Shown here: in pieces, positions 61,844 to 64,000 of the stretch
Position numbering within the stretch: position 1 is the stretch's first letter
How the letters are laid out: each line of letters starts with the position of its first letter
Assembly (NCBI RefSeq): GCF_012911895.1
Contig: NZ_JAAXCV010000033.1
Coordinates: forward strand, 62,001-126,000
Source: Bacillus sp. RO3
Lineage (GTDB): Bacteria; Bacillota; Bacilli; Bacillales; Bacillaceae_B
Length of the DNA: 64,000 nucleotides
Reading direction: 5' to 3'
Notes under the pieces: model-generated
The model's database searches: none
Told to the model about the DNA's origin: nothing
Seen by the model: the letters and a program-made list of their open reading frames with translations, nothing else
Position numbers and translations under genes: made by a program

Positions 61844-63259
61844 CTATGAAATCGGCATTCTCTCAAGCTTTCTCACGTCTGTCAGTTTCCCGGTTACGGC
61901 GGCAGCCGCTGCCATGGCGGGGCTCAATAAATGGGTTCTCGCCCCATTCCCCTGCCTGCCTTCAAAGTTCCGGTTGGAGGTGGATGCACAGCGCTTACCC
62001 GGTGGCACGATATCGTCATTCATGGCAAGGCACATGCTGCAGCCCGCTTCCCTCCATTCAAAACCGGCTTCTTTAAAAATCGTATCCAGTCCCTCTTCTT
62101 CCGCTTTTTCCTTCACTTTATAAGAGCCCGGAACGACCAAGGCCGTTACACCCTCCTTGACCGCATGACCCTTCACCACTTCAGCGGCCGCTCTAAGATC
62201 ACTCAAACGAGAATTCGTGCAAGAACCGATGAACACATAATCAACCTCGATATCCTCCATGCGCATACCGGCCTCAAGCCCCATATAATGAAGTGCCCTC
62301 TCAATCCCTTCTCTCTCGGAAAGATCAGTATATTCTTCAGGGTAAGGGACGGACCTCGAAATTCCCGCGCCCATTCCCGGATTCGTTCCCCATGTTACAT
62401 GAGGTTCGATTTCTTCACCCTTCACCTCGATTTTATCGTCATACGTTGCGTCAGGATCACTCGTCAAGGAACGCCATTCTTCCTTGCATTCCTCAAACGA
62501 TCGATTTTTGGGAAGGTGCTCCCTTCCTTCTAAATAATCGAAGGTGGTCTCGTCGGGACTGATCAACCCTGCTTTCGCACCTGCCTCGATACTCATATTA
62601 CAAACAGTCATTCTTTCCTCCATGGACAGGCTGCGGATCACGTCACCGGTGAATTCGATGACAGAGCCCGTTCCAAATCCCACTTCATGGGTGGAAATGA
62701 TGTTCAGGATGACATCTTTTGCCGTTACACCAAACCCGAGCTCCCCCGAGACTTCCACTTGAAGGGTTTTGGGCTTTGATTGCCAAAGCGTTTGAGTGGC
62801 AAGTACATGCTCCACTTCACTCGTCCCGATTCCGAAGGCCAGAGCCCCGAACGCTCCATGGGTAGAGGTGTGACTGTCCCCGCATACAATCGTCTTTCCC
62901 GGCTGGGTCAGACCGAGCTCAGGACCGATGACATGGACGATCCCTTGATCGGGGTGATGAATATCCGCCAGTTCCACACCGAATTCATCACAATTACTCT
63001 TCAATGTATCCATCTGCAGACGGGCGATTTCATCTCTTACGATGTGCCGCTCTTTCGTCGGTACGTTATGGTCCATCGTGGCATACGTTAAATCCGGTCT
63101 TCTTACCCTGCGGTTCTTTAAGCGCAGCCCTTCAAACGCCTGGGGAGACGTTACTTCATGTACAAGGTGCAGATCAATATACAATAAATCCGGCTTTCCT
63201 TTTTCCCTGTGCACAATATGCTTTTCCCATATCTTTTCGATGATATTTTTCCCTGCCAT
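61844..63259 (-). CDS. leuC: 3-isopropylmalate dehydratase large subunit
   Basis: 471 residues with a [4Fe-4S] cluster. [30 protein letters not shown], and cluster cysteines C347 ([10 protein letters not shown]), C407 and C410 ([10 protein letters not shown]). ATG at 63259 with AGGAGGGAGTTC; a longer frame to 63388 is spurious. Follows leuB after a 147-nt gap that includes palindrome GGCACTCGAGTGCC (63328-63341). One copy of the AGGTCCGTCCC word lies inside. Confidence 0.95.
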   Translation of the reverse strand: MAGKNIIEKIWEKHIVHREKGKPDLLYIDLHLVHEVTSPQAFEGLRLKNRRVRRPDLTYATMDHNVPTKERHIVRDEIARLQMDTLKSNCDEFGVELADIHHPDQGIVHVIGPELGLTQPGKTIVCGDSHTSTHGAFGALAFGIGTSEVEHVLATQTLWQSKPKTLQVEVSGELGFGVTAKDVILNIISTHEVGFGTGSVIEFTGDVIRSLSMEERMTVCNMSIEAGAKAGLISPDETTFDYLEGREHLPKNRSFEECKEEWRSLTSDPDATYDDKIEVKGEEIEPHVTWGTNPGMGAGISRSVPYPEEYTDLSEREGIERALHYMGLEAGMRMEDIEVDYVFIGSCTNSRLSDLRAAAEVVKGHAVKEGVTALVVPGSYKVKEKAEEEGLDTIFKEAGFEWREAGCSMCLAMNDDIVPPGKRCASTSNRNFEGRQGNGARTHLLSPAMAAAAAVTGKLTDVRKLERMPIS

Positions 63260-63327
63260 GAACTCCCTCCTGGTTTGGTGATATTTCATAAGTTGGTGAT
63301 CGGTTGATACCAATCCAGGCGCTCCCT

Positions 63328-63341
63328 GGCACTCGAGTGCC
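63328..63341. other. Perfect 14-bp palindrome between leuB and leuC
   Basis: GGCACTCGAGTGCC in the 147-nt leuB-leuC gap, unusually long for this operon. A hairpin in the mRNA is possible; no T tail. Confidence 0.5.
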
Positions 63342-63406
63342 TTCCGCTCCTGCCAACTTCGATTTAACCTGTGCTTTTCTCTAAACAAATTCCATGGAAG
63401 CCTATC

Positions 63407-64000
<594 letters not shown>

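Overview
The window is chromosomal DNA from a low-to-moderate GC, spore-forming Bacillaceae member. I would guess the Rossellomorea / marine Bacillus neighbourhood. The evidence is a complete LiaIH/LiaFSR envelope-stress module, a YeeN-clade YebC protein, SwrC, YfmL, YjcD, a SpoVB/YkvU-type flippase, hom-thrC-thrB and a leu cluster, together with AGGAGG ribosome binding sites and many short T-tailed terminators. No prophage, insertion sequence, CRISPR array, rRNA or tRNA was seen. The genus is inference.

Layout. 0-2.2 kb: tail of a DUF4350/DUF4129/membrane-protein operon, running off the left edge. 2.6-6.3 kb: liaI-liaH, a terminator, then liaF-liaS-liaR. 6.4-13.7 kb: M3 oligopeptidase, TspO-like protein, small ORF, P-loop kinase, CPA1-type antiporter, SpoVB-like flippase. 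13.9-21 kb: a beta-glucoside island (LacI regulator, lipoprotein solute-binding protein, two permeases, GH1, GH30) without its own ATPase. 21.3-25.5 kb: SwrC-type RND pump and divergent TetR regulator with two operators. 25.5-29.1 kb: DUF1284, NAD-binding protein, atypical BCCT transporter, three tiny proteins. 29.2-32.5 kb: an unnamed pair, an ATP-grasp enzyme and a 654-residue protein with papain-like Cys/His/Asn features. 32.7-37.6 kb: YeeN and gluconate utilisation (gntK, gntP, RpiR regulator, cre site). 38-46.2 kb: SSS symporter, class-III aminotransferase, YjiH permease, sigma-54 activator and divergent kynU-kynB. 46.6-56.4 kb: small proteins, YjcD helicase, a tandem structured-RNA candidate, GNAT, YtcJ amidohydrolase, YfmL, sensor kinase, antiporter pseudogene, AbrB-like protein. 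56.5-64 kb: hom-thrC-thrB, then leuB(partial)-leuC-leuD-ilvA.

How the parts work together. The beta-glucoside island imports an oligosaccharide that two cytosolic glycosidases cleave, under LacI control. The gluconate genes import and phosphorylate gluconate under RpiR/CcpA-type control. A -24/-12 promoter links the sigma-54 activator to the permease/aminotransferase pair. The threonine operon, IlvA and the leu genes cover the aspartate-to-branched-chain amino acid route.

The most interesting unexplained items are: (1) the ATP-grasp plus papain-like pair; (2) two tandem ~120-nt RNA-like units at 50.07-50.29 kb with compensatory base changes; (3) an 11-base word, AGGTCCGTCCC, present eight times in 64 kb; (4) a dispersed intergenic repeat in three copies.
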